A stretch of 64,000 bases of DNA, taken from assembly GCF_002217435.1 (NCBI RefSeq), contig NZ_MUHF01000001.1:292066-356065 (forward strand). Direction: 5' to 3'. This document shows, in pieces, positions 1-8,374 of the stretch; position 1 is the stretch's first letter; every line of letters begins with the position of its first letter. Origin of the DNA: Flavobacterium reichenbachii (GTDB lineage: Bacteria > Bacteroidota > Bacteroidia > Flavobacteriales > Flavobacteriaceae). The position numbers and the translations under genes were made by a program. The notes under the pieces are model-generated. The model saw nothing but the letters and a program-made list of their open reading frames with translations. It did not search any database and was not told the DNA's origin.

Positions 1-172
1 GCGGTTTTTTTTATGTCATTGCTGGATTTTGGAAGACAATAGTTCGTTTTAATATTGTTTTATCCAAAGTATCGCTGTTTTTTGAAAAATAAATAAATAT
101 ATAACTTTTTAATTTTAAATAGATTATAAAAAATAGTTCGTTTTTATTAATTTTTTTTGAAAAAAAGCTTGT
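1..172. other. Window edge and intergenic AT-rich region without a gene
   Basis: No convincing coding region is visible before the first tRNA. The first bases (GCGG followed by a T run) look like the 3' half of a terminator whose left arm lies outside the window. The short string AATAGTTCGTTTT occurs near position 41 and a near copy at about 132, which is a weak repeat. The minus-strand open frame covering 124-324 runs across the tRNA and is not a gene. Confidence 0.5.
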
Positions 173-200
173 TTTGAACTGAACTTATTTTTTATATTTG
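173..200 (+). promoter_or_regulatory. Bacteroidota-type promoter of tRNA-Gly copy 1
   Basis: A TTTG at 173-176 and TATATTTG at 193-200 match the -33/-7 consensus (TTTG and TAnnTTTG) known for Flavobacterium and Bacteroides, with a 16-base spacer. The box ends 10 bases before the mature tRNA. Confidence 0.7.
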
Positions 201-210
201 CACCAGTAAT

Positions 211-283
<73 letters not shown>

Positions 284-285
284 CT

Positions 286-319
286 AAAAAAACCGAAACT
301 TAAATGTTTCGGTTTTTTT
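286..319 (+). terminator. Rho-independent terminator after tRNA-Gly copy 1
   Basis: The arms AACCGAAAC and GTTTCGGTT flank a short loop and are followed by a T run. It lies directly behind the tRNA end. Confidence 0.8.
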
Positions 320-343
320 ATCAAAGAAAAATAATTACTGAAT

Positions 344-377
344 TTTGTTTTTTAATTCATTTAATTGTTTATATTTG
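344..377 (+). promoter_or_regulatory. Bacteroidota-type promoter of tRNA-Gly copy 2
   Basis: TTTG at 344-347 and TATATTTG at 370-377, spaced 22 bases, precede the second tRNA by 12 bases. The -7 box and the bases after it resemble those of copy 1. Confidence 0.7.
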
Positions 378-389
378 CACCCTGTTAAT

Positions 390-462
<73 letters not shown>

Positions 463-466
463 CTTC

Positions 467-498
467 AAAATCCTCAAACATTGTTTGAGGATTTTTTG
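467..498 (+). terminator. Terminator after tRNA-Gly copy 2
   Basis: The arms ATCCTCAAAC and GTTTGAGGAT form a strong hairpin followed by a T run. Because the stem is symmetrical with A and T runs on both sides, it could also end the minus-strand pepE transcript. Confidence 0.75.
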
Positions 499-597
499 TT
501 TTTACTCTATTTTAAAACCATATAAAATATATAAGTAAATAAGTTTTTTTGCTGAAGCTTTAATTAAATGACTTCTATAGCTTATATGGTAGAAAAA

Positions 598-1305
598 TTA
601 GTTTAAACTGCTTAAGTCGCTTTCTGTTTCTAATTCTGCTGGAGTTTCATTTTGTTTGAATAAACGAGCAGTCAAATTTCCTTTCAAAGTTATTTTTTCT
701 CCTTTAACTTCCAGCCAGCTTCCTTCTCTCAAGCCTAAAACCGGGATGGAATTGAATGCATGAAATTCTTTGATTCTCGTTTCGCGCGTTTCACCCATAT
801 GATGAGAATTTGCGTCCGGATCTAAATAATGAGGATTTAAATTGAATGGAATTAATCCTAAAGTCTGAAAACTTGGAGGATAAATGATAGGCATGTCATT
901 AGTAGTCTGCATAGATAAACCGCAAATATTACTGCCGGCACTTGTGCCTAAATAGGGTGTTCCGTTTTTAACAGTTTCTGATAAAACCTGCATTACATTG
1001 TTTTTGTATAATTGTGTAACAAGCAAAAACGTATTTCCTCCTCCTGTAAATATCCCTTCTGCGGTTTTAATAGCTTCTGCAGGATTTTCAAACTCATGAA
1101 TTCCTTTGACTTTGATATTTATTAAAGCAAATGCTTCTGCTGCTTTTTTTGTGTAATCATCGTGTGAGACACCGCTTGGTCTGGCATATGGAATAAATAA
1201 AATATTTTTACAATTTTTAAAATGCAATTGTAATGTAGGTAATAAATAATCTAAATAACTGCCGCCGTGCAGTGTAGAAGTACTTGCGATAATAATACTT
1301 TTCAT
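598..1305 (-). CDS. pepE: Peptidase E (alpha-aspartyl dipeptidase), family S51
   Basis: PepE is a cytoplasmic serine peptidase that splits dipeptides with an N-terminal aspartate. The product is 235 residues when started at the ATG at 1305; the E. coli enzyme is 229. The nucleophile elbow GTSAGSN puts Ser122 at the expected place. Asp137 and His159 (in NPHY) match the E. coli triad Ser120/Asp135/His157 with a constant offset of two. The frame is open 18 codons further upstream, but that extension is absent from the family and the start MKSIIIAST is the usual one. The gene is single, and converges on the tRNA-Gly pair. Confidence 0.9.
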   Translation of the reverse strand: MKSIIIASTSTLHGGSYLDYLLPTLQLHFKNCKNILFIPYARPSGVSHDDYTKKAAEAFALINIKVKGIHEFENPAEAIKTAEGIFTGGGNTFLLVTQLYKNNVMQVLSETVKNGTPYLGTSAGSNICGLSMQTTNDMPIIYPPSFQTLGLIPFNLNPHYLDPDANSHHMGETRETRIKEFHAFNSIPVLGLREGSWLEVKGEKITLKGNLTARLFKQNETPAELETESDLSSLN

Positions 1306-1406
1306 AAAAAATAAACTCAATTTGTTGTTGCTAAAGGTATTAAAAGTCTGTTTTTTCAAGTTTAAATTTTCGTTTAATTAACATATTTTTACCATGTTCT
1401 TAATAC

Positions 1407-1414
1407 TAAATTTG
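1407..1414 (+). promoter_or_regulatory. Candidate -7 box for the tandem secreted-protein operon
   Basis: TAAATTTG matches TAnnTTTG and lies about 55 bases before the TTG start of the first of three paralogous genes. No clear -33 TTTG is seen, so support is moderate. Confidence 0.4.
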
Positions 1415-1468
1415 GAGCACATTAAGATATTTTTACATCTTTAAGAATAATTCTAACTTTTTTCTATT

Positions 1469-2236
1469 TTGATTAATAAAATCACATGTTTTTTAGTTGT
1501 TGTTATCAGTCAGGCAGGATGGGCTCAAAGTCAGGAACGTTCTGTAATTAACGGCAGAATAGTTTCAAACAGTCCTGATTTAGAAGGCGTTTATGTTATA
1601 AATGCTCAAACAGAAACTACAGTAACAACTGATAATTCCGGTACTTTTTCGATTGCAGCAAAACCAAACGATGTATTGGTTTTTTCTTCTATAAGTTTTA
1701 AAGAAAAAAGAGTTTTATTGACTGCAGAAAATTTTTCAGACCTTAACTTTTCTGTAAGCTTAAATATGGTAATGCATCAATTGCAGGAAGTAGTGATTAA
1801 AAATTATAACAATATTAATGCTGTTTCTTTGGGAATTATTCCGAGTGGACAGAAATCATACACAGAAGCCGAAAGAAAACTGCATACTGCTACTGCGCTA
1901 AATGCGACTGCAAATGCCGGATTAATGGCAGGAGGTTCTGTCTCTGCAGATCCTTTATTAAATTTTTTCTCGGGACGTACCGCGATGTTGAAAAAAGAAG
2001 TTGCGATAGAGAAGAAAGAGATTTTTATGAAGCTTCTGGAAAGTATGTTTAGTCTGGAACATTTTATTGAAAGACTTAAAATTCCAGCCGAATATGTAAA
2101 AGGATTTGAATATTATGCGGTAGATAACGAAAAGTTTACTGCAATTTTAAATTCTAAAAATAAAACTTCTACAGAATTTTTGCTGGGAGAATTGGCTGTC
2201 AAATACAAAGAAATTATTGCAATTGAAAATAAATAA
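1469..2236 (+). CDS. Secreted protein with a CarboxypepD_reg-like domain, paralog 1 of 3
   Basis: A signal peptide (about residues 1-19, ending in GWAQ) is followed by a beta-sandwich of the carboxypeptidase regulatory-like type (about 25-105: a VINGRIV strand, a DNSGTFSI turn and a VLVFSSISF strand). Such domains open many Bacteroidota envelope proteins. The C-terminal half has segments shared with the next gene: LGIIPSGQK, an AERK stretch, SGRTAMLKKEV and ERLKIPAEYVKGF. The start is TTG; no ATG lies in a plausible place before the signal sequence. The stop overlaps the next gene by 20 bases, indicating translational coupling. Its function is unknown; a periplasmic or surface location is inferred. 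Confidence 0.75.
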   Translation: MINKITCFLVVVISQAGWAQSQERSVINGRIVSNSPDLEGVYVINAQTETTVTTDNSGTFSIAAKPNDVLVFSSISFKEKRVLLTAENFSDLNFSVSLNMVMHQLQEVVIKNYNNINAVSLGIIPSGQKSYTEAERKLHTATALNATANAGLMAGGSVSADPLLNFFSGRTAMLKKEVAIEKKEIFMKLLESMFSLEHFIERLKIPAEYVKGFEYYAVDNEKFTAILNSKNKTSTEFLLGELAVKYKEIIAIENK

Positions 2237-2951
2237 TATAATACAAATACTCTTCGTATTCTTTTTTGTTCAAATTTGTTTTGGGCAGAATGCTGCATCA
2301 AAAGAAATTTTGGGACAAATCTCAGAGCAGTCATCTTTAGTTGAAGGGGTTAACATTGTCAATAATAATTCACAGATTTCTACTATTTCAGATTCAGAAG
2401 GAAGGTTCTCGATTTTGGTCAAAGAAGGCGATGTGCTCGTTTTCTCGGCTGTAAATCTCGATGCGTTAAAACGTCGAATAACTTTAGAAGATATAAGCAG
2501 TCCATTGCTTGTTATTAAAATGGCAGCTAAAGAAGTGGCATTAAAAGAAGTTATCGTAAACGAGAATGCCAACATTAATGCAGAAAATTTAGGAATTATT
2601 CCGGCTGGACAAAAAAAATACACACCCGCTGAAAGGAAAGTTTATACTGCAACTTCGACATCTGTAGATAAATTATTGAATTCAATTTCGGGACGTACTG
2701 CAATGCTGAAAAAAGAGGTAAATGTGGAGAAAAAAGAAGCGCTTTTTAGAAAATTAGAATATCTTTTTGAAGAGAATTATTATACCGAGCGATTAAAGAT
2801 ACCTGTAGATTATATAAAAGGATTTCAGTTATATTGTGTAGATGATGCCGAATTTGCTGTATCTTTGGATATAAAGAATAAAACAATGAGTATGTTTTTG
2901 ATAACAGATCTAGCTCGAAAATATCTAACAATTTTAGAAAATGAAAAATAA
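2217..2951 (+). CDS. Secreted protein with a CarboxypepD_reg-like domain, paralog 2 of 3
   Basis: This 244-residue protein resembles its upstream neighbour over most of its length. A signal peptide ending in CFGQ is followed by a CarboxypepD_reg-like domain (about 30-105) and the shared blocks LGIIPAGQKKYTPAERK, SGRTAMLKKEV and ERLKIPVDYIKGF. The start is TTG at 2217 (a second in-frame TTG lies at 2223), inside the end of paralog 1. The stop overlaps the start of paralog 3 by 11 bases. The overlaps at both ends suggest that the three products are made together. Confidence 0.72.
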   Translation: MQLKINNIIQILFVFFFVQICFGQNAASKEILGQISEQSSLVEGVNIVNNNSQISTISDSEGRFSILVKEGDVLVFSAVNLDALKRRITLEDISSPLLVIKMAAKEVALKEVIVNENANINAENLGIIPAGQKKYTPAERKVYTATSTSVDKLLNSISGRTAMLKKEVNVEKKEALFRKLEYLFEENYYTERLKIPVDYIKGFQLYCVDDAEFAVSLDIKNKTMSMFLITDLARKYLTILENEK

Positions 2952-3696
2952 ATTAGGAATATTTATTGTGTGCGTATTTTGTCAATTTGCTATAGGGCAA
3001 AATAATTCTAGAAAATCATTACACGGTCAGGTATTAAATGATTTTCTTACCATAGAAAGTGGTTATGTAATGAATATTAATGCAAATGTAAGAACCTTTA
3101 TTGGTGCTGGCGGTTTATTTGATATCATGGCAAAACCAAAAGATACTTTATTGTTTTCTGGTCTTGCTTTTCAGTCAAAAAAATATGTTTTGACAGAGAA
3201 AGATTGTGCTGAGGTACTTTTTAAAATAAAATTAGATTTGGTAAATAACCAGCTGAAAGAGGTTGTGGTTCATAAGGAGCTAAAAGTTAAATCTCTTGAT
3301 GGGAATTCTCAAAAATATGTTGATATGCAATATGTAGACGATCAACAATCTACGGCAAAAAATACAGCAATGTATTCTGATCAGACGATCAAATACGGGA
3401 TGGATTTCGTGCGTATTTTTAAGGATGTTAAAAAACTGCTTCGTAAAAAAGACGGCGTAGAAGAAACTGTAATTTCTGATATAGCTTTTTCAGAATATGC
3501 AAAAGATAATTTTCAACCTGAATTTTTTACTAAAACATTAGAGCTAAAGCCGGACGAAGTTGAGTTGTTTTTAATGTACTGCTCAAATGATCCTGAATCT
3601 AAAAGGTATTTGGGTCCGGATGATAAATTTCAATTAATTGAATTTATGATTAATAAGAATAAAGATTTCAAAAAAGCAGAGCTGACTCAAAAATGA
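2941..3696 (+). CDS. Secreted protein with a CarboxypepD_reg-like domain, divergent paralog 3
   Basis: This 251-residue protein has a signal peptide ending in AIGQ. Its N-terminal beta domain (about 22-105) keeps the pattern of the two upstream genes: HGQVLNDF, then FDIMAKPKDTLLFSGLAF, then LKEVVVHK. The C-terminal half lacks the SGRTAML and ERLKIP blocks, so it has diverged. The ATG lies inside the 3' end of paralog 2, and its stop overlaps the DUF6702 gene by four bases. It belongs to the same operon; the function is unknown. Confidence 0.7.
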   Translation: MKNKLGIFIVCVFCQFAIGQNNSRKSLHGQVLNDFLTIESGYVMNINANVRTFIGAGGLFDIMAKPKDTLLFSGLAFQSKKYVLTEKDCAEVLFKIKLDLVNNQLKEVVVHKELKVKSLDGNSQKYVDMQYVDDQQSTAKNTAMYSDQTIKYGMDFVRIFKDVKKLLRKKDGVEETVISDIAFSEYAKDNFQPEFFTKTLELKPDEVELFLMYCSNDPESKRYLGPDDKFQLIEFMINKNKDFKKAELTQK

Positions 3697-4199
3697 AAAA
3701 AAGAGTAATTTTCTTTTTATCGGCGATCTTATTTTTTTCGCTGTCTGCATTTACTTTCCATAAATTTTATATGGGTGTTTTTCAGGTAAATTATGCCGCA
3801 GAAAAAAAAATGATCCAAATTACTTCCCGAATTTTTGTTGATGACTTAAACAACGGAATCGAGAAAAAATACCATAAAAAAACGTTTATCGGAACAGAAA
3901 AAGAGACTCAGGAAGATATTGACTTACTCAAAAAATATCTTTCTGAGAACTTTATAATTAAAATAAACGGACAGTCTAAAGCGATTACTTTTTTGTCTAA
4001 AGAAATAGAATCCAACGACGTTTTAGTTTGTTATTCAAGAATAAAAGATGTTGAGAAATTTAAAACTATAGAAATTTCAAATACGATTCTTACAGATTGG
4101 AATTCAGAACAGCAGAACATTACACATGTTTCAGCGTTTGGCACAAAAAAGAGTGTTCTTTTTACAGAATCTTCAAGGAAAGAATTGTTAAAGTATTAA
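3693..4199 (+). CDS. DUF6702 family periplasmic protein
   Basis: This 168-residue protein has an N-terminal signal or anchor segment (about 5-22). The family pattern follows: HKFYMGVFQVNY, then MIQITSRIFVDDL, typical of DUF6702 proteins in Flavobacteriia. In this group of bacteria they are often found next to M1 peptidases, which is also the case here. The ATGA overlap with the gene upstream shows it is the fourth gene of the operon. The molecular role of the family is not established. Confidence 0.7.
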   Translation: MKKRVIFFLSAILFFSLSAFTFHKFYMGVFQVNYAAEKKMIQITSRIFVDDLNNGIEKKYHKKTFIGTEKETQEDIDLLKKYLSENFIIKINGQSKAITFLSKEIESNDVLVCYSRIKDVEKFKTIEISNTILTDWNSEQQNITHVSAFGTKKSVLFTESSRKELLKY

Positions 4200-4263
4200 T
4201 TGATTATAGAGAATTACTATATTAATTGTTATTTTCACAGCCTCAAAAAACCAAAGAGCATTT

Positions 4264-6507
4264 ATGAAAAAACTTTCGCTATTATTACTTTTTCCGGCAA
4301 TGTTAATAGCGCAGGAAAAGACAAATCCTGTTACTCCAAAACAACAAGGCAAATACGATACAAACAAATTCAGCCAGATGTACGATCTGCTGGCAACACC
4401 AAACATGTTTCGTACGGCTTCTGGTGCGCCTGGTCCGGCTTATTATCAGCAGCAGGCAGATTATAAAATCGATATAGAATTAGACGATAAAAATTCAAAA
4501 TTAAGCGGTTCAGAAACCGTTACATATTCAAATAATTCACCAGACAGTTTAGAATACCTTTGGGTTCAGTTAGATCAGAACCAAGCAAAGGCAAATACAC
4601 AGACTTCTTTGGCAGAAAGTGAAAAAATCAGTCAGGTTTTACCGCTTGATGGTTTTTCAACTAAATATTTGAAAAAGAATCTGGAGCGTGGTTTTAATAT
4701 AGAAGAAGTTAAAGACGCTAAAGGAAATCCTTTATCTTATACAATTAATGAAACCATGATGCGTATTAATCTGGTTTCGCCTCTAAAACCAGGAGAGAAA
4801 TTTTCGTTTTCTGTAAAATGGTGGTACAACATCAATAATTACAGAAAAGAAGGAGGTCGTTCTGGTTATGAATTATTTGAAAAAGACGGAAATAAAATAT
4901 ATGTAATTGCTCAATTCTACCCGAGAATGGCTGTGTATAATGATGTTGAAGGCTGGCAGAACATGCAGTTTTGGGGAAGCGGTGAATTTGCTCTTCCATT
5001 CGGAAATTTCGATGTAAATATTACAGTTCCTGCAGATCACGTTATTGATGCTACGGGAGAGTTAACAAACAGAAGCGAAGTTTTTACTGCAGAGCAGGTA
5101 AAACGTTACCAAGAAGCTCAAAAATCATTTGATAAACCTGTTGTTATTGTAACGCAGGCAGAGGCTGAAGTAACAGAGAAAGGTTTTTCTGAAAAGAAAA
5201 AAACATGGAAATTCAGTGCTAAAAACGTACGTGATTTTGGAATTGCTTCATCAAGAAAATTCATTTATGATGCAATGGCTGTAAAATTAGGAGGCAAAAT
5301 TGTTATGGCCGAATCTGTTTATCCTAAAGAAGCAAATCCGCTTTGGGGAGAAACTTCTACAATGGTTGTGGCGCATACCTTAAAAAGCTATTCTTCTCAT
5401 ACTTTTGATTATCCTTATCCAAAAGCAGTTTCGGTTTCGGCAGAAGATCAAGGTATGGAATATCCAATGATCTGTTGGAATTATGGTCGCCCAGACGAAA
5501 ATGGAGTGACAAGCAAAGAGGTTAAAAACGGAATGATCGGCGTTGTAATTCACGAAGTTGGACACACCTTCTTCCCGATGATTGTAAACTCAGACGAGCG
5601 TCAATGGACTTGGATGGATGAAGGTTTGAATTCATTCCTGGAGTATTTGGCAGAACAGGAATTAGACCCAAAATTTCCTTCAAGAAGAGGACCTGCAAAA
5701 AATATAGTGCCTTACATGAGCGGTGATCAAAAGTTTTTGGAGCCTATTATGTCTAATTCTGAAACAATTGTACAGTTTGGAAATAACGCTTACGCAAAGC
5801 CCGCTACAGGTTTGAATATTTTAAGAGAAGTAGTAATGGGAAGAGAATTGTTTGATCATGCTTTTAAAACATATGCAAACAGATGGAAATTTAAACATCC
5901 AACTCCGGAAGATTTCTTTAGAACTATGGAAGATGCATCTGCTGTAGATTTAGATTGGTTTTTTAGAGGATGGTTTTACTCAACAGATTTTGTAGATATT
6001 GGAATCAAAGAAGTGAAGCAATATTATGTTTCTGAAACTCCGACAGCAGATTTGAAAGACGTAAAAGTTAAAAAAGGTCGTTTTGGATTTGAGAAAGGAC
6101 CATTTGTTTATCTTGTTTCTGGAGAAAATGCAGAAGTAAATGCATCTAACAAAAAAGCTTTAAATATAGACGAGGTTAAACCATTGGCAGCTTATATTGA
6201 TCAAACTTTTACAGCTGAGGAAAAAGCAAATATAAAATCGCCAAAATATTTCTATGAAGTTGAGTTTAATAAACCAGGCGGAATGATTATGCCAATTTTG
6301 GTTGAGATTACTTACGAAGACGGTACAAAAGACAATTACAAATATCCTGCGCAAATCTGGAGAAAAAATAATGAAACAGCCAGAAAAGTTTATGCAACTT
6401 CAAAAGCTGTAAAAAGCATTCAGATAGATCCAAAATTAATGACTGCAGATATTGATGTAACCAATAACACGTGGCCAAAAACAGAGCAAAAGTCAAAATT
6501 TGACTAA
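4264..6507 (+). CDS. M1 family zinc metallopeptidase, secreted
   Basis: This 747-residue enzyme has a signal peptide (MKKLSLLLLFPAMLIAQ). The N-terminal beta domain (about 65-280) resembles that of aminopeptidase N-like proteins. The catalytic centre is seen directly: His430-Glu431-x-x-His434 in HEVGHTF and the third zinc ligand Glu453 in WMDEGLNSF, which is the HEXXH-18-E arrangement of M1 peptidases. An acidic tail domain closes the protein. It probably degrades peptides in the periplasm or at the surface. It follows the DUF6702 gene by 64 bases on the same strand and may share its transcript. Confidence 0.88.
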   Translation: MKKLSLLLLFPAMLIAQEKTNPVTPKQQGKYDTNKFSQMYDLLATPNMFRTASGAPGPAYYQQQADYKIDIELDDKNSKLSGSETVTYSNNSPDSLEYLWVQLDQNQAKANTQTSLAESEKISQVLPLDGFSTKYLKKNLERGFNIEEVKDAKGNPLSYTINETMMRINLVSPLKPGEKFSFSVKWWYNINNYRKEGGRSGYELFEKDGNKIYVIAQFYPRMAVYNDVEGWQNMQFWGSGEFALPFGNFDVNITVPADHVIDATGELTNRSEVFTAEQVKRYQEAQKSFDKPVVIVTQAEAEVTEKGFSEKKKTWKFSAKNVRDFGIASSRKFIYDAMAVKLGGKIVMAESVYPKEANPLWGETSTMVVAHTLKSYSSHTFDYPYPKAVSVSAEDQGMEYPMICWNYGRPDENGVTSKEVKNGMIGVVIHEVGHTFFPMIVNSDERQWTWMDEGLNSFLEYLAEQELDPKFPSRRGPAKNIVPYMSGDQKFLEPIMSNSETIVQFGNNAYAKPATGLNILREVVMGRELFDHAFKTYANRWKFKHPTPEDFFRTMEDASAVDLDWFFRGWFYSTDFVDIGIKEVKQYYVSETPTADLKDVKVKKGRFGFEKGPFVYLVSGENAEVNASNKKALNIDEVKPLAAYIDQTFTAEEKANIKSPKYFYEVEFNKPGGMIMPILVEITYEDGTKDNYKYPAQIWRKNNETARKVYATSKAVKSIQIDPKLMTADIDVTNNTWPKTEQKSKFD

Positions 6508-6522
6508 AATAAATACAATCCT

Positions 6523-6594
6523 AAAGTTCACAAAAGCGAATAAGAGATCGAAAAGAAAATTTCTTTGCGAGACATAAAAACCTTTGTGAACTTT
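6523..6594. repeat. Inverted repeat downstream of the M1 peptidase gene
   Basis: AAAGTTCACAAA at 6523-6534 is complementary to TTTGTGAACTTT at 6583-6594. The arms are 12 bases, perfect, and 48 bases apart, and the interior can fold again around AAGAAAATTTCTTT. It may be a terminator with a long stem or an interspersed flavobacterial repeat. Confidence 0.55.
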
Positions 6595-6657
6595 ATGTTT
6601 AAATGACTAATGGTCTTTTTTTAAGTAAATTTTAAAACTCTACGCTGCAAAATTTAA

Positions 6658-6665
6658 TATCTTTG
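6658..6665 (+). promoter_or_regulatory. -7 promoter box of tatA
   Basis: TATCTTTG matches TAnnTTTG. It overlaps an upstream in-frame TTG at 6663, which rules out that TTG as the start and supports the ATG at 6687, leaving a leader of about 18 bases. No perfect -33 box is seen. Confidence 0.65.
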
Positions 6666-6686
6666 TGGCACACAAAATTTAAAAAT

Positions 6687-7034
6687 ATGTTTGGTATAGG
6701 AGGAGGGGAATTAGTTTTTATATTATTTATAGTTCTAATGCTTTTTGGTTCAGACAAAGTGCCGGAAATTGCCCGTACAATGGGAAAAGCCATGGCGCAG
6801 TTAAAAAATGCGACAAACGATATTAAAAGTGAAATTCATAAAGGTGCAGAAGCTAACGGTTTTGATGCTAAATCTTTAACGGATATTACCGGAAATATCA
6901 ATGCTGAAATCAATAATGCAAAAACTAATATACTTGGAGATACCAATACTTTGCTAGGCGATACTACTAATGAAATCGACAAAGTAAAAGAAGATATTGA
7001 CTCGATCTCCGGACCTGTAAAACGCCAAAGATAA
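6687..7034 (+). CDS. tatA: Sec-independent translocase subunit TatA/TatB
   Basis: This is a pore-forming or receptor subunit of the twin-arginine transport system in the inner membrane. The 115-residue product starts MFGIGGGELVFILFIVLMLF, a short N-terminal membrane helix with the conserved Glu. Next comes the FGSDKVPEIARTMGKAM hinge and amphipathic helix, then a charged, probably flexible tail (about 45-115). The start at 6687 is chosen because the promoter box overlaps the upstream TTG. Its stop overlaps the start of the next gene by one base. tatC is not in the window. Confidence 0.88.
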   Translation: MFGIGGGELVFILFIVLMLFGSDKVPEIARTMGKAMAQLKNATNDIKSEIHKGAEANGFDAKSLTDITGNINAEINNAKTNILGDTNTLLGDTTNEIDKVKEDIDSISGPVKRQR

Positions 7035-7597
7035 TGCTCGAAAAAATAAAAGAATTAGATGTAAATCTCTTAGTATATCTTAATGGTTTAGGCTCTGAAA
7101 AATACGACGGATTTTGGCTTTTTATTACCAATCAGCTATATTGGACACCATTTTTTTTATTGTTGTTTTTTCTTATTTATAAAAAAATAGGAGGAAAACA
7201 AACCTTATATGTACTTCTTTTTATTGCAGTTTTGATTGCCTTTACAGATCAGGCAACCAATTTGGTAAAACATACTTTTGAGCGTCTTAGACCTTGTAAC
7301 AATCCCGATATAAAATCTATTATGAGAATTGTTCTGGTTAGAAATTCATACAGTTTTTTCTCAGGTCACGCTGCCAATACGATGGCTGCAGCGACATTTT
7401 TGTATTTGATCTTAAAACAGCATTTTAAGTATTTAGGATTTCTGTTTTTATGGCCTTTAGTATTTGCTTACAGCCGTATCTATCTAGGATTACATTATCC
7501 GGGAGACATTCTTACAGGTTATTTCTTTGGAGCACTTTTCGGCTTTTTACTTTCTTTAGTTTATAAAAAGTTAAAACCGCAATATTTCCCAGGGTAA
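7034..7597 (+). CDS. PAP2-type membrane phosphatase
   Basis: This 187-residue integral membrane protein carries the three signature motifs of the type 2 phosphatidic acid phosphatase superfamily: KHTFERLRP (K-x6-RP), SFFSGHA (the SGH motif) and SRIYLGLHYPGD (SR-x5-H-x3-D). About five membrane helices surround them. Likely substrates are lipid phosphates such as undecaprenyl or phosphatidylglycerol phosphate; which one cannot be told from sequence. It is translationally coupled to tatA through a TAATG junction. Confidence 0.85.
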   Translation: MLEKIKELDVNLLVYLNGLGSEKYDGFWLFITNQLYWTPFFLLLFFLIYKKIGGKQTLYVLLFIAVLIAFTDQATNLVKHTFERLRPCNNPDIKSIMRIVLVRNSYSFFSGHAANTMAAATFLYLILKQHFKYLGFLFLWPLVFAYSRIYLGLHYPGDILTGYFFGALFGFLLSLVYKKLKPQYFPG

Positions 7598-7631
7598 TCA
7601 ATAGCTTTTAAGTTTGTGAGACGACAGCTTT

Positions 7632-8336
7632 TTAGATTCTTTCGCTCCAAGCTATTCCGTCAGGCAGTTCATATTTACTAAATTCAATATGAATTACCCG
7701 TCTTCTTTCATTGTTTGTAGTTTTGTTTGATGCGTGAAAAAGTAAAGGTTTCATAATCATTATGCCGCCTTTTTCAACTTCGCAGATTGTTTCATTCTCT
7801 ATATTCAAATCATCTACTCTAACAATTCCCTTAGAGTGAGAATTGTTGACAACCTTTAATGCTCCATTCTCTTTTGTAGTCTTGTCCATATGAATTCGAA
7901 CAGTAAAATTGTTTTCGAGAATTTCTTTTGGAGGCTGAACTGCAAACTGATTTTGTTTTACTGTCCAGTTCTTGAAGTTTGAGATTTCCATTTTCTTATC
8001 TACCGAAATAGTCAGATCCTGATGATACGACACAAACCAATTTGATTTTTCTGGCTTGTCAAAATAGATTGATTTTGTGATGAAATATCCTTTTCCAAAA
8101 GTTTTTTCTAGAATGTCTTTCAAGTTTTGATTAAATACAAAATCTAAAACTTCTGGAATTTCTTTATGAAATTGTCTTATAGCAAATAAATCCTCAGATT
8201 TTCTAAATGTTGGGTTTTCAGTATCATTCTGTGTTGTTTTTTCAATCAAAGAAATTATTTTTTCAATTTCATTTTCATTGTAAACATTATTTATAATTGT
8301 GAAACCGTCACTATTTATTTCGTTTAGATGTTTCAT
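7632..8336 (-). CDS. Phytanoyl-CoA dioxygenase (PhyH) family oxygenase
   Basis: This 234-residue protein has the Fe(II)/2-oxoglutarate dioxygenase pattern: His105-x-Asp107 in YHQD, a distal His201 in LLFHAS and an arginine cluster at 211-213 ten residues later for 2-oxoglutarate. The fold begins with the typical DGFTIINNVYNENEI segment. The substrate is unknown; relatives hydroxylate small molecules or lipids. It lies on the minus strand, converging with the PAP2 gene, and is 38 bases from the end of the O-methyltransferase gene upstream of it, so the two may be co-transcribed. Confidence 0.82.
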   Translation of the reverse strand: MKHLNEINSDGFTIINNVYNENEIEKIISLIEKTTQNDTENPTFRKSEDLFAIRQFHKEIPEVLDFVFNQNLKDILEKTFGKGYFITKSIYFDKPEKSNWFVSYHQDLTISVDKKMEISNFKNWTVKQNQFAVQPPKEILENNFTVRIHMDKTTKENGALKVVNNSHSKGIVRVDDLNIENETICEVEKGGIMIMKPLLFHASNKTTNNERRRVIHIEFSKYELPDGIAWSERI

Positions 8337-8374
8337 TTCTAAATTAATTTTAAACTGAGTTTTTTAAAGAAAAT

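Noticed and set aside
6663..6686. TTG start eight codons upstream for tatA
   Set aside because: The TTG is part of the TATCTTTG promoter box, so it would lie upstream of or at the transcription start.
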